Positions 34,877 to 42,240 of a stretch of 64,000 bases of DNA are shown here, piece by piece. The stretch's first letter is position 1. Each line of letters begins with the position of its first letter. Source of the DNA: Bacillota bacterium (GTDB lineage Bacteria; Bacillota; Limnochordia; DTU087; JAAYGB01); the NCBI GenBank assembly GCA_012727955.1, contig JAAYGB010000066.1, forward strand, positions 1-64,000, given 5' to 3'. The position numbers and the translations under genes are program-made. The notes beneath the pieces are model-generated. The model was not told the DNA's origin, did not search any database, and saw only the letters and a list, made by a program, of their open reading frames with translations.

Positions 34877-35061
34877 TTGCGACAATAAAGGAATGTTACA
34901 CCTTCTCTGTAAATATTAAGGTAGACGCGGGATATTTCACAAAATAGGCAATTTATGCTTGTTACAAGAAGGTAAATGACATTTATTCCTAGAAATTAAC
35001 GTTATAGAAACATATTATCTTCTATTAGCTCAACTTCATTTGCTGAAGGAGTGGACCATTC

Positions 35062-35706
35062 ATGGGTCGTGCTATGCCGGTGCAAAGCGTTGCAGAAGGT
35101 AATGATCAAACACACTACTTACAACTTACCGATGAGGAGGTGGTCCAGCGCGCTCAGAACGGTGACAGAGATGCAATGGACTTTCTACTCCATAAGTATC
35201 AGAAGTTAGTGTACATTTGGACTCGGCCCTACTTTCTGCAGGGAGCCGAGGACGATGATCTGCTGCAGGAAGGAATGATCGGCCTGTTCAAGGCTATTCG
35301 AGACTTCTCGCCCGGGGCCTCTTCCTTCTGGTCCTTTGCGAAACTATGCATTACCCGCAACATTATCAGTGCCATCAAGGGAACCACCAGACAGAAGCAC
35401 ATTCCACTAAACTCCTACACATCCTTGCACAAACCAATTTACGACAACGAAGGAGATCGAACTCTCATCGAGGTCATCAGCAGCAATAAGATGGATGATC
35501 CCGAATCAGTGGTCATCGATCGCGAGCGCATTGACTATACACAGAAACATATCGCTGAAGTGCTCAGTGACTTTGAATATCGGGTGTTTCGATTATACAT
35601 TAACGGATTGTCCTATCGTGAGATGGCCGAAGAGCTAAATACTCACACTAAATCCATCGACAACGCCCTTTGTCGGATCAAAAGTAAAATTTCTACCCAG
35701 TTCTAA
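35062..35706 (+). CDS. sigH: RNA polymerase sporulation sigma factor SigH (Spo0H)
   Basis: A 214-residue sigma factor. DDDLLQEGMIGLFKAIRDF is region 2.2 and SFWSFAKLCITRNIISAIKG region 2.4, with the FAKLCITRNII wording typical of SigH. Region 4 ends YREMAEELNTHTKSIDNALC. SigH drives early sporulation genes such as spoIIA, which carries a fitting promoter in this window. AAGGAG precedes the ATG at 12 bases. Confidence 0.94.
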   Translation: MGRAMPVQSVAEGNDQTHYLQLTDEEVVQRAQNGDRDAMDFLLHKYQKLVYIWTRPYFLQGAEDDDLLQEGMIGLFKAIRDFSPGASSFWSFAKLCITRNIISAIKGTTRQKHIPLNSYTSLHKPIYDNEGDRTLIEVISSNKMDDPESVVIDRERIDYTQKHIAEVLSDFEYRVFRLYINGLSYREMAEELNTHTKSIDNALCRIKSKISTQF

Positions 35707-35733
35707 TAGGCGTCATGCTCATGGCGATACGGT

Positions 35734-35762
35734 ACCGCCTCAATCCTCGAGGCGGTTTTTGT
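35734..35762 (+). terminator. Terminator after sigH
   Basis: ACCGCCTC (35734-35741) pairs perfectly with GAGGCGGT (35749-35756), and a T-run follows. Confidence 0.92.
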
Positions 35763-35838
35763 TTCTAGAGGGTTTCTGCAAATCGGTGTAGAATTCGGTG
35801 ATAACAAAAGGCAGTGATATCGGCTTGGAGGTGGGGAT

Positions 35839-36198
35839 TTGGAGCTTGCCTATGTCGCAATCAAGCTGGCAACTTTGGCCTTAGTTGGATATTGGATGTA
35901 CTCCGACGCCAAGAGCCGGGACTATCATCCTGTGATTTGGACGGCATCGGCATTGTTGTTGGGCTTCTTTGGTATCGGAGTATTGGGTCCTATTCTCCTG
36001 GGACTAACGATGCTTGTCTACACTCTGAAACGTCCCAAGGGACCCTTTCGACAGTGCCCCCATTGTAGAAAACCAGCCCTGGATTCCCTAGCCAATTGTC
36101 CCCGGTGCAATGGGATTTTGAAGCAAGACTGCTACCGGTGTTTCACCGTAGTGGATGTCACCATGGAACGCTGCCCTAGCTGTAATGCGAAGCTGTAG
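35839..36198 (+). CDS. Membrane protein with C-terminal zinc ribbons
   Basis: A 119-residue protein. Two TM helices (residues about 3-20 and 35-62) are followed by FRQCPHCRKPALDSLANCPR and then DCYRCFTVVD with CPSCNAKL, making two CxxC pairs twice over: probably a double zinc ribbon. The family is not recognised; similar small zinc-ribbon membrane proteins are common and mostly uncharacterised. It starts at TTG behind TGGAGGTGGGG. Thirty bases before the DUF554 gene, so probably in one operon with it. Confidence 0.7.
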   Translation: MELAYVAIKLATLALVGYWMYSDAKSRDYHPVIWTASALLLGFFGIGVLGPILLGLTMLVYTLKRPKGPFRQCPHCRKPALDSLANCPRCNGILKQDCYRCFTVVDVTMERCPSCNAKL

Positions 36199-36227
36199 CA
36201 TTTTCTGCAGACACGGAGGACCTTGGA

Positions 36228-36920
36228 ATGACCGGAACAATTGTTAACACCCTAGCGATCATTGTGGGAGCGACATTAGGTCTCTTGCTCCGCTCACGGC
36301 TACCGTCCCGAGTCAGCAAAACAATAGTTCACGGAGTCGGTACCGTGACGGTGGTGTTAGGTATCGATATGGGCTTAAAAAGCCAGAACATACTCATCCC
36401 TCTACTTAGCCTGGTAGTCGGCGGAGCCATCGGCGAAGCCATCGATATCCAGAATTGGCTGGAAAGTATCAGCAGCCGAGTGGAAAGCAGATTCAAGGGA
36501 GAGAAGAATCAGTTTTCTCAAGGGTTGATTACCGCCAGTTTGGTATATCTCGTAGGGCCCATGGCCATTCTCGGGGCGATTAACGACGGCCTCAGTGGCG
36601 ACTATCAGATCCTGCTGACTAAATCGATGCTCGATGGGATTACTTCCATTGCCCTTGGATCGACTCTAGGAGTTGGAGTAGCCTTTTCAGCGATACCGGT
36701 CCTTATCTACCAAGGAACCCTGAGTCTGGCTGCGGACATGGCTAGAACCCTTTTTACCGAACCTGTCGTTCTAGAGATGACCGCGACCGGTGGATTCATG
36801 GTTTTGGCAATCGGGTTAAATATCCTTGAGGTGACCAAAATCAGGGTAGGAAATCTACTACCGGGCATCGTAATCTGTATTTTATTGGTCCAGGTACTCA
36901 TGGCTTTGAATCTGCTATAG
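36228..36920 (+). CDS. DUF554 family membrane protein
   Basis: A 230-residue protein with six or seven TM segments. It begins TGTIVNTLAIIVGATLGLLL, the typical DUF554 (YdfK/YqgA-type) start, and has GPMAILGAINDGLSGDYQIL, the conserved re-entrant-like segment. Function unknown; a transporter or channel is often supposed. CGGAGG lies before the ATG. Confidence 0.87.
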   Translation: MTGTIVNTLAIIVGATLGLLLRSRLPSRVSKTIVHGVGTVTVVLGIDMGLKSQNILIPLLSLVVGGAIGEAIDIQNWLESISSRVESRFKGEKNQFSQGLITASLVYLVGPMAILGAINDGLSGDYQILLTKSMLDGITSIALGSTLGVGVAFSAIPVLIYQGTLSLAADMARTLFTEPVVLEMTATGGFMVLAIGLNILEVTKIRVGNLLPGIVICILLVQVLMALNLL

Positions 36921-36945
36921 GCAAGTTGTTTGTAAGGAGCAACAA

Positions 36946-37617
36946 TTGCTGAAGGGGGACTGCGGCTTGACTCCACTAGTCGTTTTGACCCGGATAGGGC
37001 TTGCGATTGTCTTGGGCGGAATCGTCGGCATGGAGAGGGAGATGCACGGGCGAGACGCCGGGTTTCGCACTCATATTCTTGTCTGTATCGGCTCGGCCTT
37101 AATTATGTTAGTATCCATGTACGGCTTTCCCGATAGCTTCGGCTTTGACCCTGGCCGGTTAGCGGCACAGGTTGTCAGTGGTATCGGTTTCTTGGGTGCG
37201 GGTACTATTATGAGAGAAGGTTCTTCCGTACGAGGTCTGACCACTGCTGCCTGCCTGTGGGTAGTAGCAGGGGTTGGCCTGGCCGTCGGAGCAGGGTACT
37301 ATGTTGGAGCGATTGCCGGCGCACTGGCTGCGGTATTGACCCTGGAGGTGTTGGATCGGGTTGAACACCGTTTCCTGACGGGAGGACCATGGAGGATTCG
37401 GGTAACGGCCTTAGATCGACCGGGCTTGTTGGCGACAATTTCCAGCGTCCTCAGTCACCATCACGCCGACATCAGAACCGTAAGTATCACGGAAGGCGAT
37501 AAAGAAAACTACGTGACAATCCATTTTACCCTCGAGGGAATCCAACAGACGCACCTAACCGCTGTCTTTGGTGCTTTGCAGGCCATCGAAGGAGTTAGTA
37601 CTGTCGAATCAAGATAG
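36946..37617 (+). CDS. MgtC/SapB family membrane protein with C-terminal ACT-like domain
   Basis: A 223-residue protein. Residues about 10-145 are the MgtC/SapB domain: LGGIVGMEREMHGRDAGFRT, GIGFLGAGTIMREGSSVRGL and TTAACLW. Residues about 150-223 (WRIRVTALDRPGLLATISSV) look like an ACT regulatory domain. MgtC-like proteins modulate membrane potential or ATP synthase and help with low Mg2+; which applies here is unknown. The start is TTG at 36946 with AAGGAG seven bases away; TTG at 36967 behind AAGGGGG is an alternative. Confidence 0.86.
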   Translation: MLKGDCGLTPLVVLTRIGLAIVLGGIVGMEREMHGRDAGFRTHILVCIGSALIMLVSMYGFPDSFGFDPGRLAAQVVSGIGFLGAGTIMREGSSVRGLTTAACLWVVAGVGLAVGAGYYVGAIAGALAAVLTLEVLDRVEHRFLTGGPWRIRVTALDRPGLLATISSVLSHHHADIRTVSITEGDKENYVTIHFTLEGIQQTHLTAVFGALQAIEGVSTVESR

Positions 37618-37642
37618 CTTCCTAACTGGAGGAGTACCAACG

Positions 37643-38413
37643 GTGCACATTTTGATTACCAACGACGACGGAATTCATTCCTTTGGGTTACGAGTGTTAG
37701 CACAACGATTAGGCAAGATCGGAAGGGTCTCAGTAATTGCTCCTGATCGGGAACGCAGTGCCACCGGCCATGCCATTACGGTACACCATCCTCTGCGGTT
37801 AACACCCTATCCCAATTTCGCCGAGAATGTAGAATCGGCTATGAGTCTCGATGGAACCCCTTCAGACTGCGTTAAAATTGGGGTGGAGGCGGTTTTGGCT
37901 ACCTCTGTAGACCTTGTTGTCTCGGGCTTGAATCCGGGACCAAACCTAGGAACTGACCTTCTGTATTCAGGGACCGTTGCAGGGGCGGTAGAAGCGGTGT
38001 TGTCGGGGATCCCGGCCATTGCGGCCTCGACAATGAGCCTGACCGTCCCGACAGAAGACCTTGAGCAGATGGCCGATTGGCTGGGGTACTTAGTAAGGAA
38101 GGTTCATCAGCAAGGGCTACCCCGAGAAACCCTACTGAATGTAAATTTCCCGGATTGTCCCTGGGAGAAAATCAAAGGGGTAAGGCTAACCCGACCAGGG
38201 GTTAGGCGTTATCAGAACGTCTTTGACAAGCGGGTGGACCCCAGAGGAAGAATCTACTACTGGATGGCCGGTGATCCTGTGGACTTAGACGAAGGTGAAG
38301 ATACCGACGCAGCAGCGGTCCGCGCTGGCTACATTTCCATCTCACCGGTACGATTTAACTTAAGCGATCCCGCGATCATGGAGGAGATGACAACCTGGCA
38401 GTTGCAGGTTTAG
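37643..38413 (+). CDS. surE: 5'/3'-nucleotidase SurE
   Basis: A 256-residue survival protein. HILITNDDGIHSFGLRVLAQ has the metal-binding Asp pair, and GTPSDCVKIGVEAVL, then VSGLNPGPNLGTDLLYSGTV, are the family core. It removes phosphate from nucleoside monophosphates and polyphosphate. The GTG at 37643 follows GGAGG and starts exactly at the conserved N-terminus; the open frame reaches upstream into mgtC. Confidence 0.95.
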   Translation: MHILITNDDGIHSFGLRVLAQRLGKIGRVSVIAPDRERSATGHAITVHHPLRLTPYPNFAENVESAMSLDGTPSDCVKIGVEAVLATSVDLVVSGLNPGPNLGTDLLYSGTVAGAVEAVLSGIPAIAASTMSLTVPTEDLEQMADWLGYLVRKVHQQGLPRETLLNVNFPDCPWEKIKGVRLTRPGVRRYQNVFDKRVDPRGRIYYWMAGDPVDLDEGEDTDAAAVRAGYISISPVRFNLSDPAIMEEMTTWQLQV

Positions 38414-38452
38414 TTCTTGACGGAAAAGGATAGTAAGAAAGGGAGGGGAGTT

Positions 38453-39079
38453 ATGAGCAAAAAGCTCGAGACAGCTGCCCTAACGGGGCTGATGGTGATG
38501 ATTTTGTTCACTCCCTTGGTCCTTGGGGTTGACACCGCACAGGCCGCGTCAATCTATGATTGGCAGTCATTACTGGAATCCACCTCCGGAGAAACTACCA
38601 CTGAGAAGCTCTTGGTGGGAATCGCCAACGCCAACCTTGGGCAGCTAGCGGAAGCCTTTGAGGTCTTCTCTTCCTTCTCAAGGCAGGAACAGGGGCCAAT
38701 CGGTGAATTCATGGAGAGTCAAAGCAAGGTATTGGAAGATAGCCCCGATGACCTGGTAGCTCTCAATGTTCTTGCCTACGGAGCCTATGTTACCGGCAAC
38801 ACGGCAAGGTCCATTGCGCTGCTGGAACAGATTATCGCCAGGGATCCCGAGAATGTCTGGCCGAGAAACTTCGTTGCTCTTCTCTATGGTCGCCAGGGAG
38901 ATTTTCCCACGGGGATGACGCACTTACGGCAAGCCCTAAAAATAGAACCAGGGAATCAATATACCCATTTGCTGTTGGCCTGGGGCTACAAGGAGCAAAA
39001 GCAGATGGTTAGCGCCCTTTACCACTACTTGCGTTCTCCAGACGCGATCAAGGAGCTAAAACGCCACGATGTCTTCTAA
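38453..39079 (+). CDS. Exported TPR-repeat protein
   Basis: A 208-residue protein. The signal peptide is LETAALTGLMVMILFTPLVL followed by GVDTAQAAS. Behind it come three or four TPR-like helix pairs (ALNVLAYGAYVTGNTARSIA, then LLEQIIARDPENVWPRNFVA and LRQALKIEPGNQYTHLLLAW). Such repeats bind proteins; the partner is unknown. The ATG at 38453 stands behind GGGAGGGGAG. It could be in one operon with surE. Confidence 0.72.
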   Translation: MSKKLETAALTGLMVMILFTPLVLGVDTAQAASIYDWQSLLESTSGETTTEKLLVGIANANLGQLAEAFEVFSSFSRQEQGPIGEFMESQSKVLEDSPDDLVALNVLAYGAYVTGNTARSIALLEQIIARDPENVWPRNFVALLYGRQGDFPTGMTHLRQALKIEPGNQYTHLLLAWGYKEQKQMVSALYHYLRSPDAIKELKRHDVF

Positions 39080-39116
39080 GAAACGGGCTAGAATTTGGAA
39101 AGAGAGGACGATTACA

Positions 39117-39308
39117 ATGGAGAACAGTAAGGTTCAAACCAACGAACAAGATCAACTACGGGTTATCGGCCATGAAGTGCTGGACATCAGCGGAGAGTAT
39201 GGCAAAATGATTACCTTTTTCAACCAGACCCTCAAGGACAAAGGATTGATTTTTGGCCTTTCCAAGAGCGGCGACAAGTTTGCCATCACTATTTACGAAG
39301 TACCCTAA
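39117..39308 (+). CDS. YpmA-like small protein (DUF4264)
   Basis: A 63-residue protein. FFNQTLKDKGLIFGLSKSGD followed by KFAITIYEV matches the C-terminal signature of Bacillus YpmA (NRTLKDKGLMFGL ... ITIYRT). No function is known to me. The ATG at 39117 follows GAGAGG; an earlier in-frame start would lie inside the preceding gene. Confidence 0.7.
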   Translation: MENSKVQTNEQDQLRVIGHEVLDISGEYGKMITFFNQTLKDKGLIFGLSKSGDKFAITIYEVP

Positions 39309-39444
39309 TAGATACAGAAGATCATCTGCGTCACGCATGATTTGGGACCGACGGCTAATAATAAGGGTAAGCATTGTAGTCGGTAATGCATAATATGCGG
39401 CAAAGGCGACTCATGCCGTTGCTTGCAGAAAGGGAGTTATGCCA

Positions 39445-39654
39445 ATGTCCAAATTACCTCCTGATGCACCGATTCGAAGGATATTGAGAAGCCGTAGGTA
39501 TGATGGTCTGATGCGAGAAGAAGCCCTTCAGGAAGCAATGCTGCTGGAAAACAAGAGTTACGTCGGCAGTCTAGAGCGGCGGGGGGAAATGGTAGACTAC
39601 TATCGATTGGAGGAAGATGGGCACGTCACCTTTGTCTACAATGTTCGAGAGTAG
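39445..39654 (+). CDS. Small protein of unknown function
   Basis: A 69-residue protein beginning SKLPPDAPIRRILRSRRYDG and ending VTFVYNVRE. Not recognised. The ATG at 39445 is chosen because GGGAG lies nine bases before it; the ATG at 39439 would be only two bases from it. Probably real, given the ribosome site and the surrounding density of small genes. Confidence 0.55.
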   Translation: MSKLPPDAPIRRILRSRRYDGLMREEALQEAMLLENKSYVGSLERRGEMVDYYRLEEDGHVTFVYNVRE

Positions 39655-39805
39655 GTTTTTTCGGCCCAGCTGTCGGTCTGAGTGTTTTCTTGGGTGATAA
39701 TGTCGAACAGGGTCGATTCCGGGAAAGGATTTCTAATCCACCGGGCGAAGATATATATTATAACAATGGGGAATTTCCTAGCCACCAACTAAGGGGGAAT
39801 GTGTC

Positions 39806-40183
39806 ATGTTTGAGGTAGGCAAGGAAGAGGTTTTGAGAGGGCTGAAGCGTTTTAAGAGACTGGCCAAGCAAGATCTGCTTGCTAGCTCAATGACGTCTAA
39901 TCCGAAGTTTTGGAGTCGGCAAGCTGAGGCCCGACGGAGCATGTACACATCACTAATGCGCATCATCGAAGAAAAAGGGGTTGAACTGGCATACGAAGCA
40001 GCCCGTAGGGAGTATGCCAGTCTGCCCCGTTTTGCTTTTGATGGGGAAGAAACGAACCCACAGGACAAGGGTAGGGCGCAGGCCCTGGAGATGTTCTTCA
40101 CCTTGCTTGGTGCTGACTCCTTAGGAACTATGCAGTCAGACGAGGCAACGGAAGATGAACTAGGCGTAGCTAACCTAAGCTAG
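39806..40183 (+). CDS. Helical protein of unknown function
   Basis: A 125-residue charged, mainly helical protein (FEVGKEEVLRGLKRFKRLAK at the start). Not recognised; no TM helix or cysteine motif. AGGGGGAA precedes the ATG. A TATATTATAAC stretch (39751-39761) some 45 bases upstream may be its -10 region. Confidence 0.55.
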   Translation: MFEVGKEEVLRGLKRFKRLAKQDLLASSMTSNPKFWSRQAEARRSMYTSLMRIIEEKGVELAYEAARREYASLPRFAFDGEETNPQDKGRAQALEMFFTLLGADSLGTMQSDEATEDELGVANLS

Positions 40184-40245
40184 AGGGTGTAGATAAGACT
40201 GAAGTTATCAGAAGTCCGCTAGGTTGGTTGGGAGCTGTTAGATAG

Positions 40246-40608
40246 ATGAATTTCCTCAAGAGGTTGTTGGGTCTAGGTGGAAAGCCAAGGGCCGATTCCA
40301 CCGGGGTGGTCGTCGAACCTGACGCGGTTTGGGTGTATGTTAAGTGTGACCGCTGCGGCGAACCGATTGAAGTTCGGTTGAGTCGAACTTCGGTATTCCA
40401 ACAGGCTGAACCCGGCGAGGCATATGAGTGGTTCGTAAACAAGACGGTGGTTGGAAACAGTAGTCGTTGTTTTAATCGTATGGACCTGCGAATTGAGCTG
40501 GACAGACGATATCGACCAGTACACCAGTCGGTGGTTGGTGGCACATTCATCAGTAAGGCGGAGTACGAAGGGAAAGCTGCCGGTAGGAAAGAGGAACGAG
40601 TTTCCTGA
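40246..40608 (+). CDS. Small protein with a CxxC motif, unknown function
   Basis: A 120-residue protein. The core reads VWVYVKCDRCGEPIEVRLSR and later FVNKTVVGNSSRCFNRMDLR; the two early cysteines look like half of a zinc site. I do not recognise the family. GGGAG lies 11 bases before the ATG. Last plus-strand gene before lexA, followed by a terminator. Confidence 0.6.
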   Translation: MNFLKRLLGLGGKPRADSTGVVVEPDAVWVYVKCDRCGEPIEVRLSRTSVFQQAEPGEAYEWFVNKTVVGNSSRCFNRMDLRIELDRRYRPVHQSVVGGTFISKAEYEGKAAGRKEERVS

Positions 40609-40633
40609 GATTAAGAAACAAGCTATCGCAAAG

Positions 40634-40682
40634 AAAAAGGATGAGGGTGAGCCCAGCAAGGGAGCTTACCCTCATCTTTTTT
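40634..40682. terminator. Bidirectional terminator before the lexA 3' end
   Basis: GATGAGGGT (40640-40648) pairs with ACCCTCATC (40668-40676). The plus strand continues with TTTTTT, and the 5' flank AAAAA gives a T-run on the minus strand. It separates the convergent small gene and lexA. Confidence 0.88.
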
Positions 40683-40701
40683 GGTCAAGGAGTTGTAGTT
40701 A

Positions 40702-41313
40702 CTAGTGAAGTCTTCGAAATACGCCCACGACTTTCCCTAAGATCTCTACTTCCTGCACAATAATTGGTTCCATCGCAGGGTTTTCCGGCTGTAATCGGTA
40801 GTAGCCGTCCTCTTTAAAAAACCGCTTCACGGTAGAGTCTTCACCGATCAGCGCAACGACAATATCTCCGTTGTCGGCACTAGGCTGGCGCCTTACCAGG
40901 ACATAGTCGCCATCCAAAATACCTGCTTCAATCATGCTGTCACCTTGGATGTGAAGCATGAAAAGCTCTTCCTCCGAGGAAACAAAATCCGCAGGAATGG
41001 GGAAATAATCTTCGATGTTCTCGTGGGCCAAGATAGGCTCACCGGCCGTAACGTTGCCTACGATGGGAACGTTAATGGTCTCCTTGCGGACAAGCTTGTT
41101 CATTCCCAAGATTTCGATAGCCCTAGGTTTGGTGGGATCGCGACGGATCAAGCCCTTCTCCTCAAGCCGACTTAGGTGACCGTGCACGGTAGACGAGGAC
41201 TTTAGGCCCACCGCCTTGCCGATCTCCCGGACGGAAGGAGGATATCCCTTCTCCCGAACCTCTTCGACAATAAAGTCAAATATTTCTTGTTGGCGCTTTG
41301 TAAGTTTGCTCAA
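40702..41313 (-). CDS. lexA: SOS repressor LexA
   Basis: A 203-residue repressor. The winged helix is [20 protein letters not shown] at residues about 24-43. The Ala-Gly self-cleavage site is in [11 protein letters not shown], the catalytic serine in [10 protein letters not shown] and the lysine in [13 protein letters not shown]. It represses SOS genes until RecA filaments trigger cleavage. It starts at TTG behind GGGAAGGG. Its promoter carries a good LexA box, so it is probably self-regulated. Confidence 0.96.
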   Translation of the reverse strand: MSKLTKRQQEIFDFIVEEVREKGYPPSVREIGKAVGLKSSSTVHGHLSRLEEKGLIRRDPTKPRAIEILGMNKLVRKETINVPIVGNVTAGEPILAHENIEDYFPIPADFVSSEEELFMLHIQGDSMIEAGILDGDYVLVRRQPSADNGDIVVALIGEDSTVKRFFKEDGYYRLQPENPAMEPIIVQEVEILGKVVGVFRRLH

Positions 41314-41354
41314 ATCGGTCTCACCCTTCCCAGGACCTCGAAGGTCTTTCCTTG

Positions 41355-41394
41355 ATTATACCATATTGACCCATGGGCGGCAAACCTTCGTTCG
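41355..41394 (-). promoter_or_regulatory. lexA promoter with overlapping LexA box
   Basis: On the minus strand TTGCCG (41383-41378), a 17-base spacer and TATAAT (41360-41355) with extended -10 TGGTATAAT. The box CGAACGAAGGTTTG (41394-41381) fits the Gram-positive SOS consensus CGAACRNRYGTTYC except at positions 9 and 14, and covers the -35 element. Confidence 0.75.
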
Positions 41395-41422
41395 GTAGAG
41401 ATGGGAATGTTCCGTATTTTCC

Positions 41423-41492
41423 TTGATCAAAACGTGTGTTCGTGCTAGAATATATGCAGATACAAACACTTGTTCCTGCAAAAGTATGTTCC
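41423..41492 (+). promoter_or_regulatory. yneA-like promoter with three LexA-box-like sites
   Basis: TTGATC (41423-41428), a 17-base spacer and TAGAAT (41446-41451) with TGC before it (extended -10). Box-like sites: AAAACGTGTGTTCG (41429-41442), exactly in the spacer; CAAACACTTGTTCC (41463-41476); CAAAAGTATGTTCC (41479-41492). Each has an intact GTTC half and one or two mismatches in the other half. Confidence 0.65.
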
Positions 41493-41526
41493 CGTTTGAA
41501 ATCGAGCGAAGGAGGAGCAACAGGCA

Positions 41527-41814
41527 ATGGCTATTTCTAGCACCAGGTTGCGTCGGTTTGCGTTACAGATGGGCTTGATCGGGTTTGTATTGGCCGGAGC
41601 GCTATTTGGGTTGGTTTCCATGACCAACAGTATGCAGCCGGATAACTTTATTGAAGTGACCGTAGCTCCCGGAGACACGCTGTGGAAGATTGCCACCCAA
41701 GTGACCAGCGGCAAAGATCCCCGAAGCGTGATCTACGACATCAAAAAGTACAATGGTCTAGAATCGGGCTTTCTCAAGGTCGGACAGGTGCTTCAGGTGC
41801 CGCTATATGAGTAG
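41527..41814 (+). CDS. YneA-like SOS cell-division inhibitor (TM + LysM)
   Basis: A 95-residue protein. A basic N-terminus leads into one TM helix (LIGFVLAGALFGLVSMT), followed by a LysM domain (VTVAPGDTLWKIATQVTSGK ... GFLKVGQVLQVPLYE). This layout and the position divergent from lexA are those of Bacillus YneA, which delays division during the SOS response. The name is inferred from context and layout. GGAGGAG stands before the ATG. Regulated by the boxes described upstream. Confidence 0.8.
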   Translation: MAISSTRLRRFALQMGLIGFVLAGALFGLVSMTNSMQPDNFIEVTVAPGDTLWKIATQVTSGKDPRSVIYDIKKYNGLESGFLKVGQVLQVPLYE

Positions 41815-41871
41815 TCGTAACAGATTAGTCATGGACGTTGCTCGTAGGTTTCTTGCAAATAGACAAACAGA

Positions 41872-41899
41872 AAGCCCCGCAAAAGTCCCTGCGGGGCTT
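41872..41899 (-). terminator. Strong hairpin, likely minus-strand terminator
   Basis: AAGCCCCGCA (41872-41881) pairs perfectly with TGCGGGGCTT (41890-41899). On the minus strand the stem is followed by TCTGTTTGTC, a moderate T-rich tail; on the plus strand by GAATTC. It may stop minus-strand transcripts coming from 42.2-42.6 kb, or lie behind the yneA-like gene. Confidence 0.5.
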
Positions 41900-42050
41900 G
41901 AATTCGAAGCATCATCGGCGCAAGCCGGTGGCAAACCGTTTGGACTGCACGAAAGCCGACCGTGATTATACCGGGATTTACTAGGCGCTGCGTTCTAGGA
42001 TGATTTTGCCGCCGATTTACCGTTGCGCTATATATTTCTTGCTAGAATCC

Positions 42051-42078
42051 ACTTCGCATAATATGGATTCTGCGAAGT
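42051..42078. other. dif: Candidate dif site (Xer recombination site)
   Basis: A 28-bp element of 11-6-11 form: left arm ACTTCGCATAA, centre TATGGA, right arm TTCTGCGAAGT. The right arm reverse-complemented is ACTTCGCAGAA, so the two arms agree at 10 of 11 bases. Known Firmicutes dif sites are 28 bp, have the same 11-6-11 form and begin with ACTTC (family knowledge). It lies 620 bases from a Xer-type recombinase gene and at the point where the dominant coding strand changes from plus to minus. All three together make a terminus dif site likely, but it is not proven. Confidence 0.65.
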
Positions 42079-42093
42079 GCACTGATCGGTAGA

Positions 42094-42177
42094 CAGGGGT
42101 TAAGCCGATTCGGTGCTAGATGCTTTGGGAGCTCTGTCCTTCATCAGGCTCCTTCGGCCTTCTTGGCCGTTCCCCTG
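42094..42177. ncRNA. Putative structured RNA element (multibranched fold)
   Basis: A closing stem CAGGGG/CCCCTG (42094-42099/42172-42177) encloses CCG-ATT-CGG (42105-42113), GGAGC/GCTCC (42128-42132/42148-42152) and CGGCC-TTCTT-GGCCG (42155-42169). The strand is not certain; on the minus strand it would follow the small membrane-protein gene. I could not match it to any RNA family I know. Confidence 0.4.
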
Positions 42178-42240
42178 CCTAAAATGTCTTCTCTCAACAC
42201 TTATTCAATCAGGGGTCTTGGCCTTGCTGAACCTGCTGGG

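Larger units (their letters stand above)
34724..35061. other. 338-base intergenic region between speD and sigH
   Basis: It contains an extended -10-like TGCTAAAAT (34754-34762), the speD terminator, a perfect 9-bp inverted repeat at 34854-34876, and then an AT-rich stretch up to the sigH ribosome site AAGGAG (35045-35050). I see no coding sequence. I expect the sigH promoter in the AT-rich part but could not choose one with confidence. Confidence 0.6.
41815..42240. other. 426-base non-coding region holding a dif-like site and RNA-like structures
   Basis: No convincing reading frame. From left to right: a 10-bp-arm hairpin (41872-41899), a CGGC-GCAA-GCCG tetraloop-type hairpin (41908-41919), a ctag..ctag inverted repeat near 41980-41997, the dif-like site (42051-42078), and a multibranched fold (42094-42177). 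A TATATATT stretch (42029-42036) lies before the dif-like site. Confidence 0.7.

Noticed and set aside
41900-41950. Resemblance to a cyclic-di-GMP-I riboswitch (GCAA loop, GGCAAACC, GAAAGCC)
   Set aside because: The core spacing, the P2 tetraloop stem and the closing helix of the GEMM consensus are absent, and the next downstream plus-strand gene is 750 bases away.
42044-42079. H-type RNA pseudoknot
   Set aside because: The a-b-a'-b' order would allow one, but the loop lengths (0, 5, 0) are sterically poor and the bases overlap. A DNA recombination site explains the arms better.
41815-42240. tmRNA, RNase P RNA, SRP RNA or 6S RNA
   Set aside because: I looked on both strands for the conserved blocks of each (tRNA-like ends with GGTTC, GAGGAAAGTCC, the GGAAGGAAGCAGCC loop) and found none.
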